Below, in pieces: positions 1 through 5,539 of a stretch of 5,993 nt of DNA; positions within the stretch are counted from its first letter, which is position 1; the number at the start of each line of letters is the position of its first letter. Location of the stretch: contig PMGP01000011.1 of NCBI GenBank assembly GCA_003156235.1, positions 19,197 through 25,189 of the forward strand, in the 5' to 3' direction. The stretch comes from Acidobacteriaceae bacterium. Lineage in GTDB: Bacteria; Acidobacteriota; Terriglobia; Terriglobales; Acidobacteriaceae. The translations under genes and the position numbers were made by a program. Below the pieces are notes generated by a model that saw only the letters and a program-made list of their open reading frames with translations, made no database searches and had not been told where the DNA came from.

Positions 1-909
1 CCCGTTGGCCACCTGCACCGCAAATCCGCCCAACTGGTACTCGCCGTCCGGCATCCCCGTGGCGCTCATCGCGTCCGTCACCAGAATCGCCCGCTCCGGC
101 CCCTTGGCCCTCCACCACAACTTCACCATCTCCGGAGCCGTATGGATGCCGTCGCAGATCATCTCCGCATAAAGCTCATCCTCGGTAAGAACTGTCCCCA
201 GAATCCCCGGCTCGCGATGATCCAGCGGCCGCATGGCGTTGAAGGTATGCGTCGCGCTGATGGCTCCGGCAGCGATAACCGCGCGGGTCTCGGCGGCGGT
301 AGCGTCCGAGTGGCCCATGGAGATGCGAACGCCGCGGCTGATGGCGTGCGCAGTCAGTTCCGCTGCGCCGGGCAGCTCGGGCGCAAGCGTCATCAGCCGG
401 ATGCGACCCTCGGCAGCGTCAAAGAGCCGGTCAAAGGTGGCTATGTTGGGCGCCAGCAGGTGCTCGGGCGGTTGCACGCCGCGCTTGGCGTGCGAAAGAA
501 ACGGCCCTTCCAGATGAATACCGATGGGACGAGCCTGCCCTGCAACCGCAGGCTGCGCCAGCAGCTTTGCCAGCCCGGAGAGCGACCGCAGCGTTGCATC
601 CAGCGGCGCGGTGACGGTAGTAGCCAGAAAGCTGCCCGTGCCATGCTGGGCCAAAAATCCGCCCATGGCGCAGAGCGCCTCAGCCGTGGCCTCCATCACA
701 TCGTGGCCCTTGGCCCCGTGAATATGCACATCGAAAAACGCAGGCCCCAGCGTCGCGCCGGGAAAGTCAAGAACCCGCGCCTCGCCTGGCAACTCGCCGT
801 TCGCGCGCGAGGAGATGGAGGCAATGCAGCCGTCTTCAATCACCACCATCGGGCGGTGCAATAATCCGTGCCCATCCCAAAGCCGATCCGCTGTGAGTAC
901 AGTACGCAT
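1..909 (-). CDS. nagA: N-acetylglucosamine-6-phosphate deacetylase, C-terminus cut by window edge
   Basis: Predicted cytoplasmic amidohydrolase that removes acetate from GlcNAc-6-phosphate to give glucosamine-6-phosphate in amino-sugar and cell-wall recycling. The first 303 residues are visible; the family is usually about 380-400 aa, so roughly 80-100 residues and the stop lie off the left edge. Reading the minus strand from ATG 909-907 shows the family motifs in order: DVHIHG (60-65), HLEGPF (132-137, metal ligand Glu134), MGHSDAT (198-204, His200), THTFNAM (220-226, His221), CDGIH (252-256, His256) and VTDAMSATG (277-285, catalytic Asp279). The HxH pair at 62/64 resembles two-metal NagA enzymes such as that of Bacillus, rather than the QxN found in E. 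coli. There is no Shine-Dalgarno, and a GATAAT box ends 7 nt before the ATG, so the mRNA may be leaderless. No nagB or sugar transporter gene is in view. The identification is firm. Confidence 0.95.
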   Translation of the reverse strand, partial: MRTVLTADRLWDGHGLLHRPMVVIEDGCIASISSRANGELPGEARVLDFPGATLGPAFFDVHIHGAKGHDVMEATAEALCAMGGFLAQHGTGSFLATTVTAPLDATLRSLSGLAKLLAQPAVAGQARPIGIHLEGPFLSHAKRGVQPPEHLLAPNIATFDRLFDAAEGRIRLMTLAPELPGAAELTAHAISRGVRISMGHSDATAAETRAVIAAGAISATHTFNAMRPLDHREPGILGTVLTEDELYAEMICDGIHTAPEMVKLWWRAKGPERAILVTDAMSATGMPDGEYQLGGFAVQVANG

Positions 910-916
910 AGTGTTG

Positions 917-922
917 ATTATC
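917..922 (-). promoter_or_regulatory. Putative -10 box of nagA (leaderless start)
   Basis: GATAAT on the minus strand lies with exactly 7 nt between it and the nagA ATG (909-907). Transcription starting at the usual distance would begin at or next to the A of the ATG. No purine-rich ribosome site is present. No convincing -35 hexamer is seen at 17-18 nt spacing, so this rests on the -10 and its position. Confidence 0.45.
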
Positions 923-970
923 GCAAAAATGCCGAGCTCGGGAACTTTTGCATAAGTCGATGTTTTGAAA

Positions 971-1050
971 GGGCACGACTGGTAGGTCAGGGTTTTAACC
1001 CTGACTGCCGCAAAGGCGGCAAAATGAACGCGGGCTTTAGCCCCTGAGGG
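971..1050. repeat. Intergenic REP-like element with three consecutive hairpins
   Basis: Three adjacent inverted repeats fill the gap between the small membrane gene and nagA. The first has 9-bp arms gtcagggtt/aaccctgac with a 2-nt loop (986-1005). The second has 6-bp arms tgccgc/gcggca with a 4-nt loop (1006-1021). The third has 5-bp arms gggct/agccc with a 2-nt loop (1032-1043). The block opens with gggcacgact at 971. Such compact hairpin clusters between genes are typical of dispersed REP/MITE-type repeats, and similar gggctttagccc-type elements occur in acidobacterial genomes (from memory). It could also act as a transcription barrier or mRNA stabiliser between the two minus-strand genes. 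Copy number cannot be judged from one window. Confidence 0.55.
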
Positions 1051-1087
1051 AATGCTGACTCGCAATAAAGACTGAATCAGAGCTTCC

Positions 1088-1375
1088 CTAGTTCTTTCCT
1101 TTCACCCACAGCACGGCAAAAACCGGCAAGGCCACCACCAGCACCAGCAGGCCGGCGGGAAAACCAACGTACCGGTAGCTGGCGGCATAGCTCACCGCAT
1201 GGTGTCCCAGCCCATTCCACGCCAGCAGCGCGAAGATGGCCACCGTAGTGGTTGCAAAAAACGTGAAGAACGCCGCCGCAAAGGCCAGCAGCAGGCTGGT
1301 GAACAAGCCGAATCCTTTCAGCGGAAATCCCAGCACCGTTCCGCCCTTCGCGTGCCTGTTTTCTTCCGATTGCAT
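1088..1375 (-). CDS. Small hypothetical membrane protein (95 aa)
   Basis: I do not recognise a family. The protein has a polar, charged N-terminus (residues 1-12), a long hydrophobic stretch at about 22-53 rich in Ala, Phe and Thr, a short polar loop with HH and YRY (58-70), and a second hydrophobic helix at about 72-90, ending in the basic tail VKGKN. This suggests two, possibly three, inner-membrane helices. The ATG at 1375-1373 has GGAGG at 1391-1387 on the minus strand, 11 nt upstream, which is acceptable though slightly long. It is divergent from the 254-aa gene (36 bp between start codons) and lies upstream of nagA in the same direction, separated by the hairpin repeat. A long plus-strand reading frame overlaps it, but the hydrophobic pattern and the ribosome site support the minus-strand gene. 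No function is assigned. Confidence 0.7.
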   Translation of the reverse strand: MQSEENRHAKGGTVLGFPLKGFGLFTSLLLAFAAAFFTFFATTTVAIFALLAWNGLGHHAVSYAASYRYVGFPAGLLVLVVALPVFAVLWVKGKN

Positions 1376-1397
1376 CCTCGTCGCGGCCTCCGTGGTC

Positions 1398-1404
1398 TAG
1401 AATA
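1398..1404. promoter_or_regulatory. Putative symmetric -10 serving the divergent genes
   Basis: The 7-mer TAGAATA reads as TAGAAT on the plus strand (1398-1403) and as TATTCT on the minus strand (1404-1399). On the plus strand it ends 8 nt before the ATG at 1412, fitting a leaderless transcript for the 254-aa gene. On the minus strand it would place a start near 1392, just upstream of the GGAGG at 1391-1387 of the membrane gene. No clear -35 is visible for either direction; TTGTGC on the minus strand sits about 19 nt away. The plus-strand use is the better supported of the two. Confidence 0.4.
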
Positions 1405-1411
1405 CAAGTTC

Positions 1412-2176
1412 ATGGCGAGCAGCGCACAAGTCGATCTTTGGCCGGCGGAAAAGGTGGCCACGCAGGTGTCCGTGGCCGAGGCGCCCAACGGAATCCACTA
1501 CGCCATGTGGGGCGAGACGCGCATCTCCGACGCCGACCTCGAGCGCCTGGTGAGCGCCGTCCCCGCCACGCTCTCCGCCGCGCTTCAGAATCGCGCTTAT
1601 TACTTTGTCCCCCTGGCCATCGCCGACACCGACGACACCATGGTCGCTCCCGGCTACACCGTCGATCTGGGCGACCGCGCCATCTGCCATCGCAACGCCG
1701 TCTTCGGCACCACCGAGGCCGTCTTTCTCTCCACACGCCTGGTCGAGGACCGCTTCGGCCTGGCCTTCGAGTTCTTCATCAACGTAGCCCACAACTTTGT
1801 CGAGGCCGCCGGCGTTCCAGAGAGCTTTTCCACCCTGGCTTGGCAACAGGCCGAGGCCCAGGTCCGCGGTGAAACCAGTCAGGACGCCTGGGAGACCCGC
1901 CGCCGCGCCCAGGACGTGCGCTCGCCCGAAGGCCGCCCCGGCCAGGCGCCCATCGACGAGCGCGCCCGCAGTGCGTTCTTCGAATCCGCCTTCTCCGACG
2001 CCCTCGCCATCTACATGCTCTCTCTCGCCGTGGACTTCGACTACCACGATCTCCGCGAGCGCGACTACCCGCTCCTATCCGCCCCCGCTTTAGCAGAGCG
2101 ACTCCGCCACGTAGCCACCCTCTTCCCCGCCAACCAAGGCTACGAGTTCCAGGTCCTCTACCGCCGCAAAGGATAA
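1412..2176 (+). CDS. Hypothetical protein, 254 aa, family not recognised
   Basis: This appears to be a soluble protein, with no signal peptide or clear membrane helix. The open frame extends back to 1199, but that part is antisense to the small membrane gene and encodes low-complexity Arg/Gln-rich sequence; the natural-looking protein begins MASSAQVDLW at ATG 1412. Visible features are an aromatic strand RAYYFVPLAI (61-70), an acidic run DTDD (72-75), an aromatic-rich helix around FEFFINVAHNFVE (119-131), a charged, probably disordered linker (about 150-185), and an Ala/Leu-rich helix around FSDALAIYMLSLAVDFDYHD (194-213). His127 and Glu131 are spaced HxxxE, but there is no complete metal motif, so no enzyme class is proposed. 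G+C-rich codon use fits the host. There is no Shine-Dalgarno; TAGAAT lies 8 nt upstream. It is convergent with the next gene. Confidence 0.8.
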   Translation: MASSAQVDLWPAEKVATQVSVAEAPNGIHYAMWGETRISDADLERLVSAVPATLSAALQNRAYYFVPLAIADTDDTMVAPGYTVDLGDRAICHRNAVFGTTEAVFLSTRLVEDRFGLAFEFFINVAHNFVEAAGVPESFSTLAWQQAEAQVRGETSQDAWETRRRAQDVRSPEGRPGQAPIDERARSAFFESAFSDALAIYMLSLAVDFDYHDLRERDYPLLSAPALAERLRHVATLFPANQGYEFQVLYRRKG

Positions 2177-2212
2177 GCGTGGCTACTATTCACAGCAATG
2201 TTGCCATATTTG

Positions 2213-2629
2213 TTACGGGTGATTTGGACAGGGAAGATTTGTGCTTGGAATTTGTATTAGTCCGCAAGCCGCGAGTATAGTCCCGATTACGAAGCATAAG
2301 AGTCCCAGCGCGATGAATCCATATGCTGCGTAATGCCTCTTTCCGGCTTTCCTCCAGAGTGGTCCGCCGTTGGGCCCGGCCTGGGAAGCGTTGCCGTATT
2401 GCAGTTGGGTTAAATAGGCAAGTACCATCGCGGGAACAGTAGTCGCTGCACCCAAAGCAAAACATAGCAAAGACAAAATTAGCTGGATTGAGCCAGCTTT
2501 CATATTTCCTATAAATGTCAGGATGGATATAGATGCGGCTCCATTCAGGATAAAGAGTAATTTGAAGCCTTCGAGTGCAAACTTCATACCTTCGGCCCAA
2601 TGCCATTTTGCTTCATCGGCAGAATTCAT
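2213..2629 (-). CDS. Multi-pass membrane protein of unknown function, lower G+C
   Basis: The protein is 138 aa from ATG 2629, or 140 aa from the upstream ATG 2635. The AAGGAG at 2644-2639 is 9 nt from the inner ATG but only 3 nt from the outer one, so the inner start is preferred. It has a short hydrophilic N-terminus with EAKWHWAEG, a hydrophobic segment at about 22-40 containing LFILNGAASISILTFIGN, a long hydrophobic stretch at about 46-74 (one or two helices), a cytoplasmic-looking loop rich in Gly, Lys and Arg (about 80-98), and a last helix at about 100-124. The LNGAA...TFIG signature resembles an uncharacterised bacterial membrane family that I can recall but not name. By hand count 2281-2580 is about 49% G+C, clearly below the flanking genes, which suggests recent acquisition. 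It lies 74 bp downstream of the toxin gene on the same strand and could be co-transcribed with it. Confidence 0.78.
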   Translation of the reverse strand: MNSADEAKWHWAEGMKFALEGFKLLFILNGAASISILTFIGNMKAGSIQLILSLLCFALGAATTVPAMVLAYLTQLQYGNASQAGPNGGPLWRKAGKRHYAAYGFIALGLLCFVIGTILAACGLIQIPSTNLPCPNHP

Positions 2630-2638
2630 AGACATTAG

Positions 2639-2644
2639 CTCCTT
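2639..2644 (-). promoter_or_regulatory. Ribosome binding site that decides the start of the membrane protein
   Basis: AAGGAG on the minus strand is followed by two in-frame ATGs, at 3 nt (2635) and 9 nt (2629). The 9-nt spacing is in the normal range, and the 3-nt spacing is too tight. Confidence 0.65.
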
Positions 2645-2703
2645 GAATTAATGCTAGCCTACACTTTAGATCATCTTGAAGCTCTTCGGGCTTGGCACAA
2701 GTT

Positions 2704-3036
2704 CTATTCGAAAAGCGTGACCAGCAAAGCCAGCACCTCAGCCATAATCGCATCCGGAACGCTCTCCAGCCGGCGGGCATTGCGGGCGCTAAGGTCTATG
2801 GGACGCGGCTGGTCGCAGCGAATCACGCCGGTAGTTCGTGTTCCTGCGCCCGTAAGTGAAACCGTAAATCCGGCAACGCGCGCAAAGGCTCCGCCCGTAG
2901 TGATGGGCACTACGATGGGGGCGCGAGTAATTGCGTTGAATCCGTCCGGGGAAACCACTAGAACCGGGCGTGTGCCTTGTTGCTCGTGACCGAAGCTAGG
3001 GTCGAGCGAGGCCAAGTAGATGTCGCCGCGCTTCAT
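2704..3036 (-). CDS. chpB: ChpB/PemK (MazF-family) mRNA endoribonuclease toxin
   Basis: A 110-aa type II toxin of the MazF/PemK family, predicted to cleave cellular mRNA at short sequence motifs and stop growth when free of its antitoxin. Family features visible: RGDIYLASLDPSFGHEQQGT (3-22) forming the first strands and the S1-S2 loop, RPVLVVSPDGFN (23-34), and PITTGG (44-49). Arg23 and Thr46 correspond to the conserved catalytic Arg and Thr of MazF enzymes. The middle part, GGAFARVAGFTVSL (48-61), and the GHEQQG signature resemble E. coli ChpB more than MazF itself. Length is normal and nothing is broken, so it should be active. Its ATG overlaps the antitoxin stop in ATGA (3036-3033), giving translational coupling. 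A less specific name would be type II toxin-antitoxin system PemK/MazF family toxin. Confidence 0.94.
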   Translation of the reverse strand: MKRGDIYLASLDPSFGHEQQGTRPVLVVSPDGFNAITRAPIVVPITTGGAFARVAGFTVSLTGAGTRTTGVIRCDQPRPIDLSARNARRLESVPDAIMAEVLALLVTLFE

Positions 3037-3296
3037 AGTTCACGTCCTACCGGCGGCAAATTGATCCAAATGCGGTCTTCCTCGGACATCTCCGTGGCAT
3101 CGGCAGTCGGATCGCATTTGGCCAGCAGTTCCTCCAGAGTGTAGCGAGGGCGCGGCTTCGGATCGACGATCAAACGGCCATCCTCGACACCCACGGCTAC
3201 CGCTGCGTCTGCCTTCAAGTGCAACAGGTTGAGGAGAACGGGCGGGATGACCAGCATGACCGAGCCGCCGACTTTGCGCAAATTGGTGGTGTGCAT
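3033..3296 (-). CDS. chpS: ChpS/PemI (MazE-like, AbrB-fold) antitoxin
   Basis: An 87-aa antitoxin encoded directly upstream of the toxin. Residues 1-47 form a SpoVT/AbrB-type swapped-hairpin DNA-binding domain, with LRKVGGSVMLVIPP (6-19) followed by LKADAAVAVGVEDGRLIVDP (27-46). The C-terminal part carries RYTLEELLAKCDPT (51-64) and an acidic segment MSEEDRIW (70-77). This matches the ChpS arrangement (YSLDELLAQCD in E. coli, from memory) and is the part expected to occupy the toxin active site. ATG 3296 has GGAGAGG at 3310-3304, 7 nt upstream. The gene overlaps the toxin by 4 bp. Such antitoxins repress their own operon, and a perfect palindrome covers the promoter just upstream. Confidence 0.92.
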   Translation of the reverse strand: MHTTNLRKVGGSVMLVIPPVLLNLLHLKADAAVAVGVEDGRLIVDPKPRPRYTLEELLAKCDPTADATEMSEEDRIWINLPPVGREL

Positions 3297-3314
3297 GGCG
3301 AATCCTCTCCAAAT

Positions 3315-3323
3315 ATTATATCA
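3315..3323 (-). promoter_or_regulatory. Extended -10 promoter of the toxin-antitoxin operon
   Basis: On the minus strand TGA (3323-3321) runs directly into a consensus TATAAT (3320-3315), giving the extended -10 form TGnTATAAT. The expected start near 3308 falls within the GGAGAGG ribosome site, so the leader would be very short. No good -35 is seen at 17 nt, which an extended -10 can tolerate. Confidence 0.65.
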
Positions 3324-3331
3324 AGATATAA
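3316..3331. promoter_or_regulatory. Palindromic operator overlapping the toxin-antitoxin -10
   Basis: ttatatc and gatataa form a perfect 7-bp inverted repeat with a 2-nt centre. It covers nearly the whole -10 of the operon. AbrB-fold antitoxins bind palindromes in their own promoters, so this is the natural candidate for autorepression by the antitoxin and toxin complex. The role is inferred from position and symmetry. Confidence 0.6.
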
Positions 3332-3378
3332 CAAAATCGGCAGATTCCCCTTGTCTGCACTGCCTGAACGGCCAGTTC

Positions 3379-3936
3379 CTACTCTTCGTGCGGCTCGTCT
3401 TCCAGGTTCTCCAGCGCCGCCAGCGCCTCATCCGGCACATCCCACTGCCGCAGAATCTTGTAGATCACGCCGGTCGAAAACCCTGCCGCAACCAGACGGC
3501 GCATCACCCGCGCCGTCTCCTTTTCGTTCTCTGGCTTGCGCAGGCGCCTGCGTGCCAGGTGCTCGCGCGCCAGTGCCTCTTCGTTGGTCTGGCCGTAGCG
3601 GGCTTCGAGGGTCTCAGTGATCAGCTCGCTGCCCACACCCTTCTGCTTCAAATCATTCCGCACCCGCCGCTCGCCCAGTTTTTCATTCTGCTGGCGCAGC
3701 CGCGCATAGGTCTCGGCAAAGGCAGCGTCGTCCAGGTAGCCGTGCTCAATGAGCCGCGCCAGAGCCGCCGCAACCATCGCATCGCCCAGTTCCCCCGGCT
3801 CCGCGCGCTTCTGCATCAACCGCCGCAGATCGGCCTCCGAACGCATCTGCCGCCCCAGCGCCCTCACGCCATACTCGTACAGGCCGCCTTCATTCAGAAA
3901 CGCGCGCGGCTTGGCGGATTTGGATTTAAATTTCAG
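3379..3936 (-). CDS. recX: RecX family regulator of RecA, probable CTG start
   Basis: A cytoplasmic RecA modulator that binds the RecA filament and limits recombinase and coprotease activity. It is 185 aa from CTG 3936-3934, or 162 aa from GTG 3867. The family's helical repeats are visible: LYEYGVRALGRQMRSEADL (19-37), EHGYLDDAAFAETYARLR (64-81), KLGERRVRNDLKQKGV (86-101), and a last repeat with RRLVAAGFSTGVIYKILRQW (146-165). The segment LNEGGLYEYGV (14-24) belongs to the conserved N-terminal repeat, so the GTG at codon 24 is too far in. Upstream there is no ATG, GTG or TTG before the TAA at 3942-3940. The only near-cognate codon well placed is CTG 3936, with AGGAG (3948-3944) 7 nt before it. 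recA is not in the window. The stop is 82 bp before the antitoxin start, and that operon has its own promoter. Confidence 0.9.
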   Translation of the reverse strand: MKFKSKSAKPRAFLNEGGLYEYGVRALGRQMRSEADLRRLMQKRAEPGELGDAMVAAALARLIEHGYLDDAAFAETYARLRQQNEKLGERRVRNDLKQKGVGSELITETLEARYGQTNEEALAREHLARRRLRKPENEKETARVMRRLVAAGFSTGVIYKILRQWDVPDEALAALENLEDEPHEE

Positions 3937-3943
3937 CTTTTAA

Positions 3944-3948
3944 CTCCT
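3944..3948 (-). promoter_or_regulatory. Shine-Dalgarno fixing the recX CTG start
   Basis: AGGAG on the minus strand lies exactly 7 nt from CTG 3936-3934, an ideal distance. No Shine-Dalgarno-like purine run precedes the annotatable GTG at 3867 at a useful distance. Confidence 0.6.
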
Positions 3949-4005
3949 AGCTCATCGTTCCTTGCGGCCCAAGCTCTTCTGCCCGAATCCTTCCATATAC
4001 TACTT

Positions 4006-4021
4006 GTTCGCTCCTAGGAAC
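4006..4021. promoter_or_regulatory. Dyad gttc-N8-gaac upstream of recX
   Basis: GTTC (4006-4009) and GAAC (4018-4021) face each other around the palindromic core tcctagga (4012-4019). It lies directly upstream of a possible minus-strand -10 TAGTAT at 4002-3997, about 60 nt before the recX start. Its position fits an operator, for example for LexA, but the LexA box of this lineage is not known to me and the match is short. Confidence 0.25.
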
Positions 4022-4225
4022 TTGTTGAAATTCACCGCGCTGGAGCGGATTTCTTGGTAATTTGCGATGTTGCCAAGTTGAAATTTGTTTGAATCGTGCG
4101 TGTGCTCTGTGTTTATCGGGGTTTGCGGGCCTGCCGAAGACCATTCCGATGTCCGCAACCGCCGCTCATGTACATTGCTCCATGAGACTTCCCGGTGGTT
4201 GGGCGATGAGTTTAGGAAGCCGTAT

Positions 4226-4248
4226 CAGGTTGCGCGGCGCACAACCTG
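4226..4248 (-). terminator. Stem-loop after the ABC permease gene, possible terminator
   Basis: On the minus strand CAGGTTG and CAACCTG pair around a GC-rich inner stem, giving 10 pairs including one G-U and a 3-nt loop. It begins 26 nt after the permease stop. No run of T follows, so it is not a classical Rho-independent terminator. It may be an mRNA 3' stabiliser or a factor-dependent stop. Confidence 0.4.
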
Positions 4249-4274
4249 CTGAGACTTCACATCTAGCTCCTAAT

Positions 4275-5531
4275 TCACTCGTACCGGAGCGCTTCGATGG
4301 GGTCGAGGTTGGCGGCTTTCCATGCGGGATAGATGCCGAAGATCAGTCCGATGGCGCAGGAGACGCCGAAGCCGGTGAACACCCACACTGTGGACAAGGT
4401 GGGCGACATGCCGATGGGCAACATGTAGATGATGCCTGTAATGGCGGCGCCCAGCATAACGCCGACTATTCCGCCTACAGCGCACAAGGTAACAGCCTCG
4501 GTGGTGAACTGGATGAGAATGGTGTGCTTGGTTGCGCCGATGGCCTTGCGAATGCCGATCTCACGGGTGCGCTCGGTGACGGAGACGAGCATGATGTTCA
4601 TGACGCCTACGCCGCCCACCATCAGGCCAACGCTGGAGACGGCGACCATCAGCCCAAAGAGTCCGCCGGTAATCTGCTCCCAGAGCTTATTGATAGAGTC
4701 CGTGCCGAAAATATCGAAGTTGTCGTCGGCGGAGATCTTGACTTTGCGGCGGATGCGCATCATCTCGCGCATCTCCTCTTCGACCAAAGATTTGTTTGCC
4801 GGATCGTCGTACTTCGCGCTGATGAACATCTCTAAAACTTCGGGATGCAGGTTATGGAAGGTGCCCATGGGGAAGTAGATGGCATTGTCTTGCGGGTTCT
4901 GGCCGCTGCCGAAAAGCTGTTTGCGCTTGTCGAGGACGCCGATGACGGTATAGAGGCCGGTCTCGACGTTGACCTCCTTGCCGATGGGGTCTTCGCCATT
5001 CACAAAGAGTTTATCGGCGGTGTCGTATCCCAGCAGACAGACGGCCGCATGACGCTGGTCCTCCTCATCGGTAAAGACGCGGCCCGACAGCAAGACTAGA
5101 TTCGACACGTCCGCGACCTGCGCGGTGTTGCCCTGGATGATGACGTTGGCGACTTTGTGGCCCTGATACTTTGCGCTCACATCACCGACGCCGAATTGCT
5201 TGGTATAGCGGACACTGGCATCCGTGGTCACGACATGGGACAGCGAGCGCAGGGCCAGCGCATCCTCCAGCGTAAATTGCTTGCGGGTGAGCTGCTCGGT
5301 AGTAGGGCGACCGATGCCGAAGGGCAGGCGTGTGATCAACAAAACATTTGTACCCAGCGAGTCGGCAATTTCGGCGACACGGTTGTTGAGTCCGTTGATG
5401 AATGAAGAGATGACGATGACCGTGATCACGCCGATGACGATGCCCAGGATGGTCAATCCCGAACGCAGCTTGTTAGCCCTGAGGGTATCGAGGGCCATTT
5501 TGACGGATTCGCGGGTTTGACCTTGCGCCAT
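4275..5531 (-). CDS. MacB/FtsX-type ABC transporter permease
   Basis: A 418-aa inner-membrane subunit of a MacB-like ABC exporter. Topology is the four-helix type: a cytoplasmic N-terminus with the coupling-like MALDTLRANKLRSGLTILGI (12-31), first helix at about 26-46, a large periplasmic MacB core domain (about 47-285), then three helices at about 288-316, 340-370 and 382-402. The FtsX-domain signature SVTERTREIGIRKAIGAT (317-334), which contacts the ATPase, and the ending YPAWKAANLDPIEALRYE (401-418) are typical of the family and show that the protein is complete. GGAG lies 5 nt before ATG 5531. There is no fused or neighbouring ATPase or membrane-fusion protein in the window; if they exist they probably lie upstream, beyond 5993. 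The substrate cannot be predicted. The four-helix-bundle gene lies 61 bp upstream on the same strand. Confidence 0.94.
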   Translation of the reverse strand: MAQGQTRESVKMALDTLRANKLRSGLTILGIVIGVITVIVISSFINGLNNRVAEIADSLGTNVLLITRLPFGIGRPTTEQLTRKQFTLEDALALRSLSHVVTTDASVRYTKQFGVGDVSAKYQGHKVANVIIQGNTAQVADVSNLVLLSGRVFTDEEDQRHAAVCLLGYDTADKLFVNGEDPIGKEVNVETGLYTVIGVLDKRKQLFGSGQNPQDNAIYFPMGTFHNLHPEVLEMFISAKYDDPANKSLVEEEMREMMRIRRKVKISADDNFDIFGTDSINKLWEQITGGLFGLMVAVSSVGLMVGGVGVMNIMLVSVTERTREIGIRKAIGATKHTILIQFTTEAVTLCAVGGIVGVMLGAAITGIIYMLPIGMSPTLSTVWVFTGFGVSCAIGLIFGIYPAWKAANLDPIEALRYE

Positions 5532-5539
5532 AAGAGCTC

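Larger units (their letters stand above)
3937..4274. other. 338-bp intergenic region upstream of recX, no gene found
   Basis: Neither strand shows a convincing protein here. A 65-aa minus frame (3947-4144) has no ribosome site and noise-like composition. The stretch holds a hairpin next to the permease stop (4226-4248), a smaller ctcatg/catgag inverted repeat (4165-4186), a gttc-N8-gaac dyad (4006-4021), a possible -10 TAGTAT (4002-3997) for recX, and the recX ribosome site. It is visibly less G+C-rich at 4040-4120 than the genes on either side. Confidence 0.6.

Noticed and set aside
142..864. Plus-strand 240-aa frame over the nagA region
   Set aside because: It is antisense to nagA, whose minus-strand frame carries every deacetylase motif in order. 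The plus-strand product is Arg/Gly-rich without structure.
1199..1411. N-terminal extension of the 254-aa plus-strand gene
   Set aside because: It overlaps the small membrane gene in antisense and is Arg/Gln-rich noise. The natural start with a -10 just upstream is ATG 1412.
1397..2047. Minus-strand 216-aa frame opposite the 254-aa gene
   Set aside because: Gly/Val/Asp-rich repetitive composition typical of antisense to G+C-rich coding DNA; the plus-strand protein has a varied, structured sequence.
3954..3996. 14-aa minus-strand mini-frame (MEGFGQKSLGRKER) upstream of recX as a leader peptide
   Set aside because: It starts right after the possible -10, leaving no room for a leader or ribosome site, and there is no attenuator-like structure after it.
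3229..4017. Plus-strand 262-aa frame across recX
   Set aside because: Antisense to recX, whose conserved helical repeats are clear; no ribosome site and no recognisable domains.
3947..4144. Minus-strand 65-aa frame ending just before recX
   Set aside because: No ribosome site, no hydrophobic or domain pattern, random-looking residues. Its stop near the recX site is probably chance.
4062..4835. Plus-strand 257-aa frame over the ABC permease 3' half
   Set aside because: Acidic, His/Asp/Gly-rich antisense translation; the permease frame is unambiguous.
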